Shown here piece by piece: positions 8,808 through 22,250 of a stretch of DNA of 64,000 bases (positions are counted from its first letter, which is position 1; each line of letters begins with the position of its first letter). The notes under the pieces were generated by a model that saw only the letters and a program-made list of their open reading frames with translations, searched no databases and was not told the origin of the DNA. The DNA is taken from NCBI GenBank assembly GCA_902729315.2, contig LR746281.1, positions 3,904,501 through 3,968,500 on the forward strand, given 5' to 3'. This stretch comes from Spirodela intermedia (Eukaryota > Streptophyta > Magnoliopsida > Alismatales > Araceae). A program made the position numbers and the translations under genes.

Positions 8808-9712
8808 CTATCCATCAAGATCATGAAGTGAAAATCTATAAAATCAAATCCATGTTATCTATCATGTATCTAAGGAGTATTCCAACATTTCATGCTACTA
8901 AATCATTCTTTTGACTCAATAATAATCTTCCTAGTATCTTTTGGTATCAATCAATCTAATTGATTTAATTTTTCATGCATGTAGTATGATGCAAAGAATT
9001 TGTAAATTAGATAGTTCTAACAGTTTCGTTTTTTATTTTCAGTTCTATTTTTAGCTGCAATAAATTTGTTAAAAATAAATCAAAACTATCTTCTTTATAG
9101 CTGTAATTTTGAATTTCAGTAATATATATCTAGGGGATTGAAATGTGAGAAAAGGGTCTTCTAGAATTTCAAATTTTGGGCTATTTTTTGTCTGCTATTT
9201 TTGACAGTTTGTTGTTTCCGATAGAAAACTAGAAAATAGATGTTGCAATTTTTCTGAATTTTATTTTATTTTTATTTTTTTAGTTGTTGTTCTAAGTTGA
9301 ATAAAATGCAAACACATGTTCTTAATCGTCCTACAGCATAAATTAATAATGAATACTTTACCCCCCAACTTAAAAATGACATTGTCCTCAATGACATAGA
9401 AAACTCAAAACAGAATATGCAGAAAATATAATTTTCGAGTGAAGTATGTATATCTGCAAAGTTAAGTATTAAAAATATTTTCATAAATGATGAAGCTCAG
9501 AAAGACATCACCTCAACCTCGTTTTTAATTTTCCACTTCATCTTACACTCCTCCTCCTACACTTTTTCGAAAAAAAACAAAGATAGAAATAAGTACTGCA
9601 AAATTCTAAGAAAAACAGAGCTTAAAAACAAATCAAATAGAATGGAAATAAAAACCATGGGTTGCCTCCCATGTAGCGCTGAATTTAATGTCTCCAGCTG
9701 GACTCCTTGGTC
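8808..9712 (-). other. 3' untranslated region of element C
   Basis: Reverse complement of the B/D/E 3' region. It contains the internal polypurine tract at 9359-9374 and the CATGGG hairpin at 9656-9673. It is truncated before the 105-bp tandem duplication that other copies have. No gene of its own. Confidence 0.75.
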
Positions 9713-10870
9713 TTACTCTTGAAATTTTTTTAATAATAAAATTTCTTTTTCTGCAAGGCGTTCATGTTCTATGTAATGTTTAAGCCGCTGTCCATTTACC
9801 TTAAAGTTATGATCACTTTTAGGATCTTTAATCATTATAGCCCCATGATCATATGTCTCTTCCACCACATAAGGCACTTTCCATTTTGATTTTAATTTTC
9901 TTGAGAATAATTTCAGCCTAGAATCATATAACCACACTTTTTGTCCAACATCAAATTTTTTTTCTGCTAATGTATTTATCATGGAAAGTTTTAGTTTTTT
10001 CTTTATATATTCTATGATTTTCATAAGCTTCATTCCTCAACTCCTCTAGTTCATGTAGCTGAAAAATTCTATGCCCACCAGCTGATTTCTCATCCATACA
10101 TAAATTTTTTATAGCCCATAATGCTTTATGCTCTATTTCCACAAGAAGATGACATGGCTTTCCAAAAATGAGACGAAATGGGGACATACCTATGGGATTT
10201 TTGTAAGCTGTTCTATAAGCCCATAATGCATCTTGTAATTTCGTGGGCCAATCTTTCCTATCTGGTCTAACTATTTTTCTCAAAATTCTCTAAATTTCCC
10301 TATTTGCTACTTCAGCTTGCCCATTTATTTGGGGATGATATGGAGTGGCTACTCTATGGTGTACTCCATTCTTTTTCAACAGTTCCCTGAAATGTTTATT
10401 TGTAAAATGTGTTCCTCCATCACTAATAATCACTCTAGGACATCCAAATCTCGAAAAAATATTTTCCTACACAAATTTCATCACGATTATATGATCATTA
10501 GTTCTAGTAGGAATAGCTTCTACCCACTTCGACACATAATCAACAGCATGCAAAATATATTCATATTTTTCAGCTGATGGGAAGAGACCCATGAAATCTA
10601 TTCCCCATACATCAAAAATTTTGATTACTCACATGTTACTCATGGGCATTTCATCTTTTTTACTCATGTTACTTATAGATTGGCATGAAATACATGTTCT
10701 ACTAAATTCTATAGAATCTCTAATAATTGTAGGCCAATAAAAACCGCACTGAAAAAATTTTGCAGCTATTTTTCGTCCAAAGAAATGTCCTCCACAGTTA
10801 GATGAATGGCACATGTTAATAATGATATGATATTCTTCTTCAAGAACACATCTCTTTAAAATTTGATCAT
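9713..10870 (-). pseudogene. Integrase of element C, decayed
   Basis: Read on the minus strand. The zinc-binding part is at about 10814-10629 (CHSSNCGGHF ... CISCQ). The catalytic core shows all three acidic residues: Asp in [10 protein letters not shown] (about 10617-10571), Asp in ISDGGTHF (about 10430) and Glu in NGQAEVANR (about 10330-10300). The C-terminal part ([19 protein letters not shown], then VWLYDSRLKLF) runs to 9713. At least two in-frame stops interrupt the core and a frameshift lies near 10000. It would insert element DNA into the chromosome; this copy cannot. Confidence 0.85.
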
Positions 10871-10952
10871 TGTCGAAGTAATATAAATCAAGATCATGTC
10901 AAAAATAATTTCTAATCTTAGAAAAGAAATGATATTTTCTATTCTTATCCCA

Positions 10953-11758
10953 CTATTTTGGAGTTTTTCCAGAAACCAGAAAATTAACAATATGTGCATA
11001 CCATGGTGATGGTTGATGTTGAGCTGCCATCAATTGTTCATCTGGAAATGCGTCTTGTAAAGGTGCTGCCTTTATTCCTGTATCACTTAATCTAGAAAGA
11101 TGGTCAGCAACAACATTCTCGAAACCTTTTTTATCTTTTATTTCTAAGTCAAATTCGTGCAACAATAAAATTCATCTTAATAAATGTGGCTTTGCATCTT
11201 TCTTATTTAATAGATATTTTAATGCTGCATGATCAGTATAAATAATAATTTTAGCTCCCAAATATATGATCTAAAACTTTCTAATAAAAATACTACAGCT
11301 AACAACTCTTTTTCAGTCGTGGTATAATTTAATTGAGCATCGGATATAGTTTTACTAGCATATGAAATTACTATGGGTTTTGACTCTTTTATTTGTCCTA
11401 GAATGGCCCCCACTGCATAATTCGATGCATCACACATTATTTCAAAGGGAAGGGACCAATCAGGAGTTTGTAAAAGGGGTACCTCAGTAAGTAATCTTTT
11501 TATTTCAAAAAAAGACTCAAAACATTTCTCATCAAAATTAAAAGGCACATCTTTAGATAATAGCATGGTGAGAGGTTTAGAAATTTTTGAAAAATCTTGA
11601 ATAAATTTTCTGTAATAACCTGCATGACCTAAGAAAGATCTAATCTGTTTTACTGAATTCAGAGGTTTCATTTTAGATATAATATCAATTTTTGCTCTAT
11701 CCACCTCTAAACCCTTTTCACTCACAATATGACCCAACACAACTCCCTCTTTAACCAT
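10953..11758 (-). pseudogene. RT thumb/connection and RNase H of element C, decayed
   Basis: The minus-strand frame from 11758 to 11219 covers the end of RT (IRSFLGHAGYYRKFIQDFS) and RNase H (FEIMCDASNYAVGAILGQ, TTTEKELLAVVFLLESFRSY). A second frame at 11165-10953 continues RNase H (LEIKDKKGFENVVADHLSRL). A frameshift or stop lies between them near 11200. The matches are standard for plant Ty3/gypsy elements. RNase H removes the RNA strand during reverse transcription. Confidence 0.88.
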
Positions 11759-11759
11759 A

Positions 11760-12680
11760 AAATGTGATTTCTCCTAACTCAAAACTAATTTTTTCTCTAT
11801 GCATTTCTCAAGTACATGCTGTAAATGATTTAAGCATTCATCAAATGATTCACCAAAAACAGAAAAATTGTCCATAAAAATTTCCATGTATTTTCAAATC
11901 ATATTAGAAAAAATAGACAGCCTACATCTTTGAAATGTGGCTGGAGCATTACACAAACCAAAAGGCATGCGTTTAAAAGCAAAAGTACCAAATGGACAAG
12001 TGAAAGTTATTTTTTCTTGATCTAAAGGGTTTATATAAATTTTATTATAACCAAAATATCCATCTAGAAAACAAAAAAGTTTTTTCCAGCTAATTTTTCT
12101 AGAATTTGATCAGTAAATGATAGGGAAAAATGATCTTTTCTAGTAATTGAATTTAATTTTCTATAATCAATGCAAACTCTCCAACTAGTAGTTAGTCTTG
12201 TTTGTATTTCATCCCCATTTTTGTTTTTTATAACCGTGATCCTTGATTTTTTGGCACTACTTGTGTAGGACTAACTCATTTGTTATCTGAAATAGGATAA
12301 ATAATATCAACAACCAGACACTTTAAAATTTCTTTTTTTATTATTTCCATCATGTTAGGATTTAATCTTCATTGTGGTTCCTTGCTAGTTCTAGCCCCCT
12401 CCTCTAAATATATACTATGCATACATACACTCATATCAATGCCCCTTAGATCATCCATTTTCCAGCCCATAACCTTCTTATTTTTTCGAAGTACATCTAA
12501 TAATTCTTCTTCTTGTTCATCACTCAAATCAGCTGCAATAATAACAGGAAATGAATTATTTTCCTCCAAAAACATATATTTTAAACTAGAGGGAAGAGGT
12601 TTCAACTCTAAATTCAAATGATCTTCCTCTTTCTTTTCTTCTAAATTTATATTCTCTATTTCTTCTAATTCTTCTAGCAC
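11760..12680 (-). pseudogene. Reverse transcriptase of element C, decayed, catalytic Asp changed
   Basis: The region from 12680 to 12369 is the conserved pre-RT segment of Athila-like Pol (LKPLPSSLKYMFLEENNSFP, then a block ending EEGARTSKEPQ). The RT palm and fingers follow with several stops: PFGTFAFKRMPFGLCNAPAT is clear at about 12005-11940. The active-site box reads FMDNF at 11862-11880 where the family has an Asp pair; the second Asp codon has become AAT (11867-11869). This change would abolish polymerisation even without the stops. Confidence 0.85.
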
Positions 12681-12724
12681 ACAGTCATCAATAACATCTG
12701 GATCATCAAAATCATCTAGAAGAT

Positions 12725-13603
12725 CTATGGTATGACAATCATATACTTGGGATTTCTTAAGATCATTTGATACCTCAAAATTTTAATTTTTACTAATTGA
12801 TCTCCACATGAAATTTTCACAATACCTGTGGAAAAATCAATATTCATCTTTGTTGTATGCAAAAATGGTCTCCCTAGGATGATTGGTGTATCATAAAACT
12901 GTCCATTAAAATCCATTTCCAGCACTACAAAATCAGCTGAAAATTTACACCCTTTAACTGTCAATATCATATTTTCTAAAATACCTTTAGGATGTTTTAT
13001 GGATCTATCAGCAAATTTTAAGGTAATAGTAGAAGGTTTAAGATCAGAAATATTAAATTTATCACAAATACTTGTAGGTAATAAATTAATACTAGCACCG
13101 GTGTCAAGTAATGCATTCTGAAAAATGAATCCACCAATATCACACGAAATTAAAGGGGAACCTATATCTCTCAATTTAAATGGTAATTGATTTAATAATA
13201 ATGCACTAGCATGCATAGATAATTTTTCTACTCTATGTGCCCTTTTTGGTGTACACATTTCTTTCAAAACTCTAGCATATTTAAGAATATGTTCAATGGC
13301 AGTAAGTAAAGGAAGACTAATTTGCACAACTTGTAAAATTTTCTTTATTTCTTCATTGTGTTCCTTTTTCTTTCTTTGTCTAGGCTCTAGAGCTTTAGGA
13401 AATGGAATGGTTGTCCTCTCTTTCAAAATTTCTTTGGTAGAATCTATAAAATCCTCTTCTACTCCTATTTGATTTTGTTTTGGGTTGTCCACATTTTTTT
13501 TTTCTTCCAATGTTTGGGAATAAGGATCAAGTAAGATCTTACCACTCCTTAATACATTCACTATCCTAATATTTTTATTTCGTGGGTTTTTTCCTAGATT
13601 CAT
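12725..13603 (-). pseudogene. Gag-Pol linker and aspartic protease of element C
   Basis: A 292-codon minus-strand frame. The first ~30 residues (from NLGKNPRNKNIRIVN) correspond to the Gag part just before the unique extension of element B; similarity between the two types ends soon after DPYSQTLEE. The protease is at about residues 145-275, with the active-site motif ALLDTGASINLLP (DNA about 13083-13125) and the flap/closing segment IILGRPFL. The frame is open, but it is separated from Gag by stops and has no intact downstream RT, so I count it as part of a dead element. Confidence 0.82.
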
Positions 13604-13858
13604 GCTACTAGACTCCTCTTACTGAAATCCTATTGTTGGGCGGTTCCCTAGATTTTCTATGGGCTAACTAGGTAGTTGTCTCTCTTCTCTCTTATTTTTA
13701 AGGGCCTCTATAATTTGTTTCTAGTTCTGCATCATTTGATTCATAGTTTTTTGCATCATTTGATTCATAGTTTGTTGCATCATTTGGCTCATTTGCTACA
13801 TCATTTGTATAGCATTAGGTTGGGTTTGAGAGGGCTCATTTTTCTGAAATTTGTTTTC

Positions 13859-15027
13859 TTATTTTGGACGAAATTCAGAGTTTGAATTGGGTCTAAGTAC
13901 TTCTGGATTTTTAATGTTACTTGAGTCTCTCCATGAAAAATTATTCCTCCAATTAGGATTATAAGAATTTGAAAAAGGTTCCTTATTTCTATTAAAACCG
14001 TGAGCTACTTGCACTTGTTCTTGTATAGGATGAAATAATTGATCTAAATTATAACATTGAAATTCAGAATAATCATGTTCACCATACATAGGACATGTAC
14101 TATTCGAATTAAGTTGAGGGCTAAAAGACTTTCTAATATTGTGAATAAGTAAATTAATTTTTTCTAATCTTTGATTAATCTAATTAACCTCATTTTTAAG
14201 TTTAGAATCATCATCATGATGCAATTCATAAATTCCTCTCTTCTTATCTCTGTCATATAATTCAAAAGAGGCTTGATCTATAGAATTTTCACTTAAATTC
14301 TCATAAAGATTGTAAATCTCATCAGGAGTTTTCTCCATAAAAGCTCCTCCACATATAGAGTCAACCATATTTCTATGTTGTTCTAATAATCCATCATAAA
14401 AAACTCTATTGAGCTGCCACTTGGGTATAGCATGATGAGGACACTTTCTAAGTAAATCTTTAAATTTTTCCCATATCTCGTATAAAGTTTCTCCTGGTCT
14501 TTGAGAAAAACTCCATATATGTTTTCTCATATTTTGAGTTTTCCTAAGGGATAAAATTTTCGAAGAAAGGTCTATTCTATATCTTTTCAGCTAGTTAATT
14601 CTCTATCTAATGTGGATAGCCAATGACTAGCTTTGTCCCTAAGTGTATGAGGAAATAATTTCATCTTAATAATTTCCGGTGTAACTTGAGTGAGATTAAC
14701 TAAATCACAGACCATATGAAATTTTTCCAAGTGTTGATGAGGTTCCTCTAAAGGCAATCCATGAAAATTAGGGAGCATTTGAAAAATTCCTAGATTTATT
14801 TCGAATTTAACAGTGGGTGCTAATGGGACTCTAATATTAGATGCTCTTTGAAATGAATCACGGATATAATGATTTTTCATGGCCATAGGATTGTTCTCAA
14901 TTTGACCTGTACTTCCTTCAAGATCCATCAAAATTAATTTTTCTTTCGGATTTTTATTTTTGAATGAAATAATGAAAAGATTTTCTAGCCTTAGATGAAA
15001 GGATCTTCTACCATGCATAAAAATCAA
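13859..15027 (-). pseudogene. Gag of element C, broken
   Basis: Three minus-strand pieces (15027-14587, 14530-14180, 14089-13859) give the same capsid sequence as elements B, D and E, with stops or frameshifts near 14585-14530 and 14170. The Met/Gln-rich tail (about 13800-13700) also has stops. The junction to the protease frame is near 13610. Confidence 0.85.
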
Positions 15028-15207
15028 TAAATTTGAAGGAAAAAGTTAGTAACTTTTACCCTCCTTCAGGATGCTCCAGTCCTTGCCGTGCTTCTTTTCG
15101 TTCCCTTTTTCTAATAAAAATCGGCAAAAAGAAAATAAAACAAGAGTAAAGTTTTTTTTGTGTACTCTAAGAGAAAAATAGAAAAATACTAAATACTATG
15201 CAATACA

Positions 15208-15225
15208 TCCCCGGCAACGATGCAA
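15208..15225 (-). other. Primer binding site of element C
   Basis: Reverse complement of TTGCATCGTTGCCGGGGA: the distal part of the tRNA-Asp complement is intact and the proximal part is mutated. It is five bases from the LTR edge. Confidence 0.7.
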
Positions 15226-15230
15226 AAATT

Positions 15231-16874
15231 TGATGTGACTCAGTCGTTGTATATTAAATTACGTAAATATAAAATTTATAAAACTAGAAAATACGACTTT
15301 TTAGATATTTAGAAGTATTTCTAAATAAATATATCAATTATAATTCAATAGAAATTCTAAAAATAGCAGTAATTTTCCAAGTCAATCACAGGGATTTAAT
15401 ATAATATCTGGTAATTATTCAGAATTTTTCTCAATGAATACGATTTTCTAGGAATTTTATACTAGGAAATAAAAAGGAAATATATTTAAAATTCATGAAG
15501 AAGGGAAATAAGGGTGCAGATGTTAGGATGACATCAGCGCCCGGCAAGCGTGAATCGGGCAAAAATAGAGTTCCGTCCGGTGATTCTTACATAAGCGATT
15601 ACAGATGATTTAATTGATCAAATTAAGATCTATAAAAGTTAGAAGAATCGTAATAGAACAAAAGTATATTTTGGTAAATTTAAATCACAAAAATTATCAC
15701 TAAATGAAGTGTAAAGTAAATTGAAAGCCGGAAAATAGAGTTCCGGCATTGCGACGGCGATGCGTCGGTGATGGGTTGACGATGCATCGGAATCTTGAGC
15801 ATTTAAGAGGATCGTCGTGCAGTGTCCACAACCTCGAAGGCTCTCCTTGGATAAAGACGACATGGGCAATCTCTAGATCTTCTCGTGAAGTCTAGAGATC
15901 AATGAAGTGGGTCGTCGAATCGTCTTCGGCGGCTGTCACCCGGCAGAGCGGAAAAATGGCGACTTTGTGGCTCTCTAGCGGCCGTCACTCGACGGAGAGG
16001 AGCTAGATGGAGGTGGGGCGCGTGTCAGGGAGCTTCATCCTCAAGTCTGCGCAGCAAGAGGAAGCTCTTCATTGCATCTGGTACACTCTTAGGAGGTGGC
16101 GACTCATCTCTCGGCAGATCGTCCTCTTCCCGACAATGGCTTGTTCATCAATCAATCGGAGATGATTTACTCGATGGATTCGCAATCCTTTTATCGCGAA
16201 TCGTTCAGCAATTTTAGTAGTAATGCTCTGCGAATCATGTTGACGAGATTTTCACCGATGATCCAGCAATTCTCGTTGCTTAATCCTTCACCGGCGATCT
16301 GTAGGAAAGTCACGATAATCAGATAAAAATATATAAGTTTTGACTCTGGAAGGATTTGAACTTGTGTCGGTTGCCCGCCTGTGAGGAAGGTGTGATGTGG
16401 GTTTAATCCCACATTAGTTGTGCGCCGATTTTTCAGGCGAATATATAGTAATGTTAGCTTTGTAAGCAAAGTCCCTTCTCTTGCATGTACGACCACTCCT
16501 TGCCCCACAGTCAAGTGGCCACCGGTGACGTGGAAGGAGAGTGGCGCACACGTGCCCCTATTGGTCCAAGCTAAGCTGCTCGAGTGCCTGCTCGTGGCTA
16601 CTCTCTGACTGCGCTTTTGACCTGCTTGTGGGCCTAGCTAGCTGGCGGGTCCCCCTATTTTGTAATATTTTTTATTTTTATTTCTTGTTCTTCATTTATC
16701 TCAAAAGTAAGACTGTAAAAATCATATAAAATAACATAATTACCTAAAAATTCACATTAATCAACTGAAAATCACAAATCATTCTTTAACACAAATATAA
16801 GTCTATTTATCATGAGTTAAGGCTAAAACTATATTATTTACTAATTATTAACTCATGATAATGAAGACTTATCA
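15231..16874 (-). repeat. 5' LTR of element C, 1644 bp
   Basis: Reverse-oriented family LTR, TGATGTGACTCAGTCG to GACTTATCA. Many C-to-T and G-to-A changes relative to the other copies (the B box reads GATTTGAAC on this strand) indicate age and methylated-C decay. CTCCA follows it; with the other end lost, no target duplication can be tested. Confidence 0.9.
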
Positions 16875-17990
16875 CTCCACATTGTAAGAATGAAGGTGTG
16901 TCTAGATGAGAATCGAAGCACATCTTGCCTGAATGAGATCACTCCAACTAATTCAAGTGAGTGCTTATTCCCAGTGAAGAATAGAGAGGAAGGAGCAGTG
17001 ATATCAAGTTAGTTTTGAGGTGAGTGACATTTTGATTTATTTTTGGTTAGAATTTCGTCTAAAATTAGCATTATATTACATTTAGAATTAGATTACGGTG
17101 ACAAGAATTTCCTACCTCTATTTCCACTGAATCTAATAAATCAGATCTAGCATCTTCACTCTCATGTCTACAATCCCACTCATCATTCACTCATCATCTC
17201 TCTTCATCCATTTTCATTAAGATACTGCTAGCAATAAATTGTTTAGCACCAAATTCCTAGCAAAGACAACTCTCTATACATTGAGCCACAATTCAGATGA
17301 AACAATACTAAGTATCTTCTTTGATTGAGAAGAATGTAGGCCTAATGACACCTAGGATAAAATCTAATGCATTAACCATATATAAATATACTAATTTAAA
17401 TTATTTACATTTTAGAGGAAAACTTCTTTGTACATGAGGTCAACTTAAACTTTCAAATTCATACCTCCTTGGCAATAAATGAAAGTGCAAGCTGCAAAAG
17501 ATAATATAGTTGTGCAAACTGAAAAGAAATATCATTTATATAACACTAGTAGACAGAAGCTAGAAATTTAGCTTCCAAGTCTTCTAAAATTTTCAATCAA
17601 AAGGATATGTAACACAAGTGTTGTGACTATCTGTCTCTCTAAAATTTAGTGGAGGTTATGCTGGTGTGGTAAGTAAACATGATAAAATTGAATGCTTGTT
17701 TTTTAATTACAAAAAGAGATAACTAATGCACACTAATCATTGTAGATATAACAATGCACTCAATTTTAAATTTATTATTTGACTATCTAAATATAACTAG
17801 AAAATCTTACATGAGTGTAGGTCAAATCCAGATGGGTGATTTAATTTACTTTTAATACAAATCTGGTGTTCTGGAAAGGTTAATATTTTCTAGAATAATT
17901 AAATGAAAATATTTAAAACAAATTATTTTCTTAAATAAATAAAAAAATACACAAAAAGTTAATTAAGAATAAAAATAAAGGTTCAAGAAG
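16875..17990. other. AT-rich intergenic sequence, nothing recognised
   Basis: No frame of useful length, no recognisable domain and no clear repeat boundary. Confidence 0.5.
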
Positions 17991-17999
17991 AATCTCATC

Positions 18000-18014
18000 T
18001 CACGCAAGTTTATG

Positions 18015-18054
<40 letters not shown>

Positions 18055-18404
18055 AAGTGATAAGAGAGAGCAGAGAGGGGCGATAGGAGAGAGATCAGCG
18101 ATAGGAGAGCGAGGACAATAGAAGAGACCGGAGAGAGAGGGGCGATAGAGAGAAAGGAAGATGGAAGAAAGAGGAGGAGCGATATGAGAGCGATGACGAT
18201 AGAAGAGACAGGAGAATGGGGTGATAGGAGAGAGAGGACGATGGAAGAAAGAGGAGAGAGGAGCAATAGGAGAGCTAAGGCAATAGAAGAGACAGGAGAG
18301 AGGGGCGACAGGGGGAGAGGACGATAGGAGAGAGAAGAACGGTGCGAGGGGGGAAGAGGGGAGAGACGACCGGTCAAAGGAAGTTGACTGGTCAAATATG
18401 ACAC

Positions 18405-18448
<44 letters not shown>

Positions 18449-18450
18449 GA
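18000..18450. repeat. GA microsatellites and GA-rich minisatellite
   Basis: Pure (GA)n runs at about 18018-18051 and 18402-18443 flank imperfect tandem copies of a GA-rich unit (variants of GCGATAGGAGAGCGAGGAC and GATAGAAGAGACAGGAGAG). Apparent open frames here are low-complexity artefacts. Confidence 0.8.
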
Positions 18451-19000
18451 AATAAAGAAACAAAAAAAAAGAAAATCGCTAGAGAGAATTCTCGCTCGCG
18501 GAGGGAAGGTTGCCGCCGGGAGAGATTTCTGGCGAAGGGGGAGGAGAAATCAACTAAAAAAACACAGAAGAAGGTCTAGAGGGACAGATAAGGGAGAAAA
18601 GAAGATCTTGGGGATGAGAAAATCATTGGAAAAGAAAGGAAAAAGGCCAGATGAGAGAAACTCACCGGCAGAAGAGTTTCCGCCGGCGAGAGAGAGGAAA
18701 AGTAGAATGAAAACTCGATAAGAAACCAAGGAACGAAGGAAAAGCTTGGATGAAAGATAAAGAGGAAAAATGATTTTAAAGAAGATAAAATTTACAAGAA
18801 AATAGAAGAACTCACGCCAGAGAGAAGTTTCTCGCTGGCATGAGAAAAATCAGGATTTCTGGTGAATAAAAACGACGGAGGATTATTAAAAAGAAACAAA
18901 CTATCAATTTCTAATGAGAAAACCATCAAAAGAAGAGAGGAATGAGGGAGAAAAAGCGAAAAACCTGTCGAAAAGGGGAAAAGTCCCCGACAAGAGAGAA
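18451..19000. repeat. GA-rich stretch with a series of imperfect hairpins
   Basis: Short inverted repeats recur about every 150 bp: 18514-18534, 18665-18686 (CCGGC...GCCGG), 18816-18839 (GCCAG.GAGAA...TTCTC.CTGGC) and 18966-18992 (TGTCG...CGACA with an inner GGGGA/TCCCC). Each sits in a similar context (AACTCAC before it, GAGAGAG after it), suggesting old tandem units. Nature unknown; possibly an LTR or leader of another retroelement. Confidence 0.4.
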
Positions 19001-20753
19001 CGCCGGCACGAGAGAGAAAACAAAAACTGGAGGACAAAACGGGGGATTTGAGAACGTCAAAACAGCTGCATGAAACCTTCGGAACATCAAAATACTAAGA
19101 AACGATAGAGATGAAGTGGGAGGAAGGGAAGAACATGCCGGAACTGAATGAAAAACAAAGAACTCTTCCCGTCTGTCACCCGGTGAGAAAGAGCAAAAGG
19201 GAGAGCTAGAGAGTCACGAAAACTAACTAAAAACTCAGGAACTAAAGTCTAAAACGTCGAAGACGATGGAGAATGATTTCCTACCTGTCAGACATCAAAA
19301 GATGAAGAGAGAAGAGAGAAACGCCAATAGAAAGAGAGTGCTGGGGAAACGGAAGGGAGAAGAGAAGAGCTGGGAGAAGAGGTGCATGAAAATATATATC
19401 CAAAAATTGGCGGTTGTAGATGGGGACCTAGTAACCTAGGTTAGGTGTCACACTGGAAGCTTTTCGGATCCGGCCCAGCAGCAGGCGGATCGAGAAATGG
19501 TTCACTGTGGAGGGGACTGGGCGAACCGTCGGATTGGACGCACGTTCTCCCATTACGGAGCGGGGAGAGGTGCGGTATAAAGAGGGAAGTCCTGTAAGCG
19601 CTTTCCCCTAAAAATCGGAAGGACATTTGAGCGTGATAAAGCGAAGTGCGGTCTTCCTCCTTCCACCTGTCGGGCACGTGACTCATTAAGTGAGGGAAGA
19701 CGTGGCCAATGTATTCACGTGACTCATTAGGCGACTCCTGATGGGTATATGAGTGCGTAAAGACTATTTTATCCGTTCTTATAGCCAAAATCTCTTTTTT
19801 ATCTTGGAGATAGAATGTAAATAATTAAACTTGAAAAAATATTAGAAATAGAAATGCAGTTAAAAAATTTGAAAATAAATTCTTATCAATATGGAACATG
19901 TAATTTTCATGTTATTTCTTGATGAAATAATGCTCACTTTTATCTTATTTTTACATAAGAATATCATTTATCAATTACCTAATCACTCAAAGGAGTCGAG
20001 TAATTAATTTATCTAAAACTAATAAAAAAAGGATGACCTAATTAGTAAATTGATTTGGCCAGTGATTAAGTCGCTAAGTTCATAAATTTATGTCACTTGC
20101 GGACTATTTAACTTTCAGTTCACCATATAACTTATTATTTATAAAAGGGAACCATGACATTCACAACAAGTTGGAAAATGGCTGCATATTTCTTTTTGTT
20201 GAACTTCCAAGGTTTTCAGACTGTCGGTTATTGGATCTTGGGAAAAACACCTTTCAATTTCTTGAACGTGAAAGGTCTGTCCGATCTTTTCATCTTACTA
20301 GATGTGATGCCCAATGAAAGGTATTATGTTTACATCTTTCCATCTATACGGCTGATGTAGATCAAGTCGGTGTTCTCGAATCTGTCTTAAATGCTTTCAT
20401 GAGATAGGTTTACGTTCTATTGTGACTAGGTGCATTAAATAGATGGTTACAAAACACGCCAGGTATTAGCAGTCATGGAGTAACGATCAGGACTCACCAG
20501 CAATGAGTTTCCATTGCGAGGTGCGATTCTAAAGATGTAAAACTATGATTCTGATCCGGATGCGGTGAGCTCTTACACGGGATAACAAAAGATGACTTGG
20601 GAAGACGCTAAGACAGCGGTTGGTGACCTGCAGGGCATATGTAATCTAATCTCGCGCACAGTCTCTTTTTTTACCGCACCGACCGGGGACATCACCAACC
20701 ATCTTATTGGAGATATTTATTGCTCCGGTGTACCTGATTCGAGATGTTATCGG
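19001..20753. other. Intergenic sequence downstream of the anthocyanidin synthase gene
   Basis: No recognisable gene. A 115-codon minus-strand frame at 19441-19788 is not similar to any family I know. The part next to 20753 is presumably the 3' UTR and flank of the dioxygenase gene. Confidence 0.45.
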
Positions 20754-21965
<1,212 letters not shown>

Positions 21966-22250
21966 GATGCTCCTTTTTCTCTTGGGAGAGAGAGGCGACC
22001 GTAGCGCTGTGCACTTCCAAGAGTCTCTGGAAGCGATGTTGATGCCATCGCGTCTATTTAATGGGCAGGAAGAGGATCATGTAAATGGCGGGCAAGAGTG
22101 CCGAGGTCAACTGCTCGTCTTATGGTTCCACGTTGGGAACGGTGTGTTATAGGTACGACGTGTGGCCTAGATTTAACGGTAGGCACGATGATGCGTTGTA
22201 GCCCAACTACTTTTTTTTTCTTTCTGAAAGATGCGTGGTAGGTACGTTTC
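21966..22250 (-). promoter_or_regulatory. Promoter region of the anthocyanidin synthase gene
   Basis: Read on the minus strand: a TATA-like ATTAAATAG at 22062-22054, about 90 bp before the ATG; an ACGT-core element CCAACGTGG at 22136-22128; and ACCTACC at 22243-22237, an AC-type element of the kind bound by R2R3-MYB regulators of flavonoid genes. Assignment is by motif only. Confidence 0.45.

Larger units (their letters stand above)
8808..16874 (-). mobile_element. Element C: pol-bearing (formerly autonomous) Athila-like Ty3/gypsy element, 3' end lost
   Basis: On the minus strand, in order: 5' LTR (16874-15231), primer site, Gag, protease, RT, RNase H, integrase, then a 3' region sharing the hairpin and internal polypurine tract of B, D and E. 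This is the Ty3/gypsy domain order. Every domain has stops or frameshifts. The 3' region is cut at 8808, where the 3' LTR of element B begins, so the last part of the 3' region and the 3' LTR are missing. It is the only copy in the window with pol, and represents the type of element that could have supplied enzymes to the pol-less ones. Confidence 0.88.

Noticed and set aside
10317-10577. Plus-strand frame inside element C
   Set aside because: Antisense shadow of the integrase core; the DDE residues are on the minus strand.
18000-18404. 134-codon Ser/Leu-rich frame and the opposite-strand Arg/Glu-rich frame at 18398-18721
   Set aside because: Translations of GA/CT low-complexity repeats.
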